A stretch of 64,000 bases of DNA from Allomuricauda sp. TY007. Its GTDB lineage: Bacteria; Bacteroidota; Bacteroidia; Flavobacteriales; Flavobacteriaceae. The notes under the pieces were generated by a model, which worked only from the letters and a program-made list of their open reading frames with translations, was not told the DNA's origin and did no database searches. Within the stretch, counting starts at the first letter, position 1, and every line of letters starts with the position of its first letter. The translations under genes and the position numbers were made by a program. The DNA lies in assembly GCF_010468565.1 (NCBI RefSeq), contig NZ_WUEG01000006.1, positions 167,945 through 231,944 of the forward strand, given 5' to 3'. Shown here one piece after another: positions 62,429 to 64,000 of the stretch.

Positions 62429-62488
62429 TTAAGTCTAAACACACAAACATAAACAATTGATATTTAGTGTTTTACAAATAAACCATAT

Positions 62489-63868
62489 GTGACAGAGAGT
62501 GAATTAAACATACTTTTAAGTGAGTTCAGGGCATTTCCTACGGAAACCGAATGGTTAGAGTTTAAAGTTAATAATGGCAAGAACCTAGGAGAGTACATTT
62601 CAGCACTTTCTAATTCTGCCTGTGTTCACAACAAAGATTTCGGATATTTAATATTTGGAATTGACGATAAATCCCACAGAATAGTTGGAACCAAGTTTGA
62701 CCTTAACCAAAAAGGAAAAGGCAATGAGGATTTAATTCCTTGGATATCGAGACTATTAAACCCAAGAATCAATTTTGACACTTTTGAATTTAAGGCAGAA
62801 GGGGAAAGAGTTATTATCATTCAAGTTCAAGCCGCTACCAATACTCCTGTAAAATTTAATGGAGAAAGTTATATACGTATAGGGTCATACAAAAAGAAAC
62901 TTGATGAATATCCTGAAAAACAACGATTAATTTGGACAAAAAAGTCAAGTTCTGTTTTTGAAAAAGGAGTAGCTCTAAAAAATGTATCTGCCGACAAAGT
63001 TTTGGGGTTATTGGATTACCCTTCTTATTTTGAGTTACTTAATATCCCATTACCAGAAAACCGTAAAGCTATATTTGAAAAATTCACACAGGAAAAAATA
63101 ATAATAAAGCGGGCTGACAAATATGACATTACAAATTTAGGGGCAATTCTTTTAGCAAAAAAACTAGATGAATTTGAAACACTTTCAAGAAAAGCAATTA
63201 GAGTTATAATTTATCAAGGAAAAAATAAACTCAAAACCAAGAAGGAACAAATAGGGCAAAAAGGGTATGCCGTAGGTTTCAAAGGGTTAATAAATTATAT
63301 AAATGATCAATTACCCGTTAATGAAGAAATTGGGAAGGTTTTCAGAAAAGAAGTTAAAATGTTTCCTGAACTTGCTATCCGAGAATTAGTAGCAAATGCA
63401 GTAATACATCAAGATTTTTCAATTAACGGAACTGGACCTATGATTGAAATATTCGAAAATAGAGTTGAAATCTCTAATCCAGGGAAACCTTTGATTAGTA
63501 CAATGAGATTTGTTGACCATAATCCTCAATCCAGGAATGAGCTTTTAGCTAGTTTTATGAGGAGAATGAATATTTGTGAAGAAAGAGGAAGTGGTATTGA
63601 TAAAGTTATTTTTGAATGCGAATATTACCAACTGCCAGCACCTAAATTTATAGAAGGAGAAAATTATACAAGGGTAATTTTATATGCTCATAAATCGCTT
63701 CGTCAAATGGATAAAGACGATAAAACAAGAGCCTGTTATCTACATGCTTGTTTAAAGTATGTATCAGGGGAACACATGACAAATCAAACCCTCAGAAATA
63801 GATTTGGAATAGCAGAGAAAAACTATTCCATCGCTTCAAGAATTATTTCAGAAGAGGGTGTAAATTAA
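62489..63868 (+). CDS. AlbA_2/Schlafen-type ATP-binding protein, truncated at its C-terminus by an IS
   Basis: A 459-aa protein. The N-terminal AlbA_2 domain (about 1-135) has TEWLEFKVNNGK, FGYLIFGIDDKSHRIVG and FNGESYIRIGSYKKKL. A HATPase_c_4 region follows (about 300-385: LAIRELVANAVIHQDFSINGTGPMIEIFENRVEISNPGKP, then RNELLASFMRRMNICEERGSGI). The C-terminal winged helix (MTNQTLRNRFGIAEKNYSIASRIISE) stops where homologues, as I remember them, continue for about 30 residues. The last codons and the stop come from the IS256-type end. The start is GTG at 62489. The gene is more AT-rich than its neighbours, suggesting transfer. Confidence 0.85.
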   Translation: MTESELNILLSEFRAFPTETEWLEFKVNNGKNLGEYISALSNSACVHNKDFGYLIFGIDDKSHRIVGTKFDLNQKGKGNEDLIPWISRLLNPRINFDTFEFKAEGERVIIIQVQAATNTPVKFNGESYIRIGSYKKKLDEYPEKQRLIWTKKSSSVFEKGVALKNVSADKVLGLLDYPSYFELLNIPLPENRKAIFEKFTQEKIIIKRADKYDITNLGAILLAKKLDEFETLSRKAIRVIIYQGKNKLKTKKEQIGQKGYAVGFKGLINYINDQLPVNEEIGKVFRKEVKMFPELAIRELVANAVIHQDFSINGTGPMIEIFENRVEISNPGKPLISTMRFVDHNPQSRNELLASFMRRMNICEERGSGIDKVIFECEYYQLPAPKFIEGENYTRVILYAHKSLRQMDKDDKTRACYLHACLKYVSGEHMTNQTLRNRFGIAEKNYSIASRIISEEGVN

Positions 63869-63870
63869 AC

Positions 63871-63912
63871 TCTGTCTGAAATAGATTTAAACATTAATTT
63901 TATTCAGACAGA
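63871..63912. other. hairpin between IS left end and transposase start
   Basis: TCTGTCTGAA (63871-63880) and TTCAGACAGA (63903-63912) form a perfect 10-bp inverted repeat with a 22-nt loop, ending three bases before the transposase ATG. In a read-through RNA it would put the start codon next to a stem, a layout that limits transposase translation in many IS elements. Confidence 0.6.
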
Positions 63913-63915
63913 ACC

Positions 63916-64000
63916 ATGAGAACAGAGGAACAGACAGAATTTGAAAAGAAGGTGCTTGACCAGTTCATGTCGGGCAAGAACCTTTTCGGCAAGGGCGGCG
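63916..64000 (+). CDS. IS256-family transposase (N-terminus only)
   Basis: ATG at 63916 opens a frame to the window edge: MRTEEQTEFEKKVLDQFMSG followed by KNLFGKGG. This is the N-terminus of Bacteroidota IS256/mutator-type transposases (Q-x-EFE-x-V-x-x-QF-x-x-GKxLFGKxG). The 28 visible codons are more GC-rich than the AlbA_2 gene. The DDE domain is outside the window. Confidence 0.75.
   Translation, partial: MRTEEQTEFEKKVLDQFMSGKNLFGKGG

Larger units (their letters stand above)
63856..64000 (+). mobile_element. IS256-family insertion sequence, left end (continues past window)
   Basis: The likely left end is GGGTGTAAATTAAACTCTGT at 63856, the form I recall for IS256-family termini. It is followed by a hairpin and a transposase start. 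The AlbA_2 coding frame is broken exactly here. The right end and the target duplication are outside the window. The precise boundary could be off by a few bases. Confidence 0.6.

Noticed and set aside
1..64000. CRISPR arrays, rRNA, tRNA, riboswitches, prophage
   Set aside because: I looked in the intergenic gaps for regularly spaced repeats, cloverleaf-type T-arms (GGTTCGAATCC-like), cobalamin- or SAM-type leaders and phage structural genes and saw none. This was by eye; tRNAscan-SE and Infernal would settle it.

Overview
The window is a chromosomal segment of a member of the Bacteroidota, almost certainly a marine-type Flavobacteriaceae. The evidence is the gene content: RecQ, SecA, DUF2795, DUF5606, DUF4105 and DUF6686 proteins of flavobacterial type, the order kdsD-tatC-AhpD-like-lptB, and a PduO-type cobalamin adenosyltransferase plus MeaB. 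Many promoters also show the Bacteroidota -7 element TAnnTTTG, and Shine-Dalgarno sequences are mostly absent. I see no rRNA gene, tRNA gene, CRISPR array or prophage. Placement is inferred from protein families, not from a marker gene.

Layout. 1-4735: recQ (5' part, running off the left edge), then kdsD-tatC-AhpD-like-lptB, an operon for envelope export and LPS precursors. 4735-4897: a 163-bp palindromic element that fills the gap before pssA. 5730-10082: DUF4105 membrane protein, Uup-type ABC-F ATPase, a shrunken methyltransferase-like protein, a 53-aa membrane protein and a cobalamin adenosyltransferase. 10208-15712: DUF2795, secA, an orphan histidine kinase and two tiny envelope proteins. 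16037-19960: lipoprotein MsrA, an ECF sigma/anti-sigma/secreted coiled-coil operon, and ohr. 20161-25503: meaB, then a glycolipid-type cluster (polyprenyl-phosphate glycosyltransferase, UPF0104 membrane protein, ArnT-like transferase, PAP2 phosphatase). 25555-33073: cupin, MATE pump, mazG, secreted SGNH hydrolase with a GH20 hexosaminidase lipoprotein, DUF5606, def, ruvX, dapD. 33333-36107: three glycosyltransferases of LPS-core type. 36104-45703: tsaC, cca, ctaA, a pRiA4b-like protein, a nucleoid-associated protein, an unrecognised 358-aa protein, an ABC-2 transporter and uvrB. 45794-53513: hsp20, TerB-like protein, sucC, Lon-substrate-domain protein, lysA, secreted thioredoxin, guaB, DUF6686. 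53516-60917: a porin/FMN-binding/four-helix membrane protein cassette, hmgL, a LysE exporter, pyrD, pepT and a DUF1801 protein.

The right end (about 60.9-64 kb) is accessory in character. It holds a probable DUF6624 remnant and a lipoprotein that joins a heavy-metal-binding-type cysteine module to an alpha/beta hydrolase. It ends with an AT-rich AlbA_2/Schlafen-type protein whose winged-helix C-terminus is cut off by an IS256-family insertion that continues past the window.

Most of the window is ordinary housekeeping. The best candidates for less-described biology are: the porin/flavoprotein/membrane-protein cassette (53516-55804); the ECF sigma operon controlling a DUF4097-like coiled-coil protein, with a 12-bp palindrome in front; the metal-domain/hydrolase fusion; the interrupted AlbA_2 gene with tandem repeats at its promoter; the RecQ without zinc cysteines; and the palindromic element at 4735-4897.
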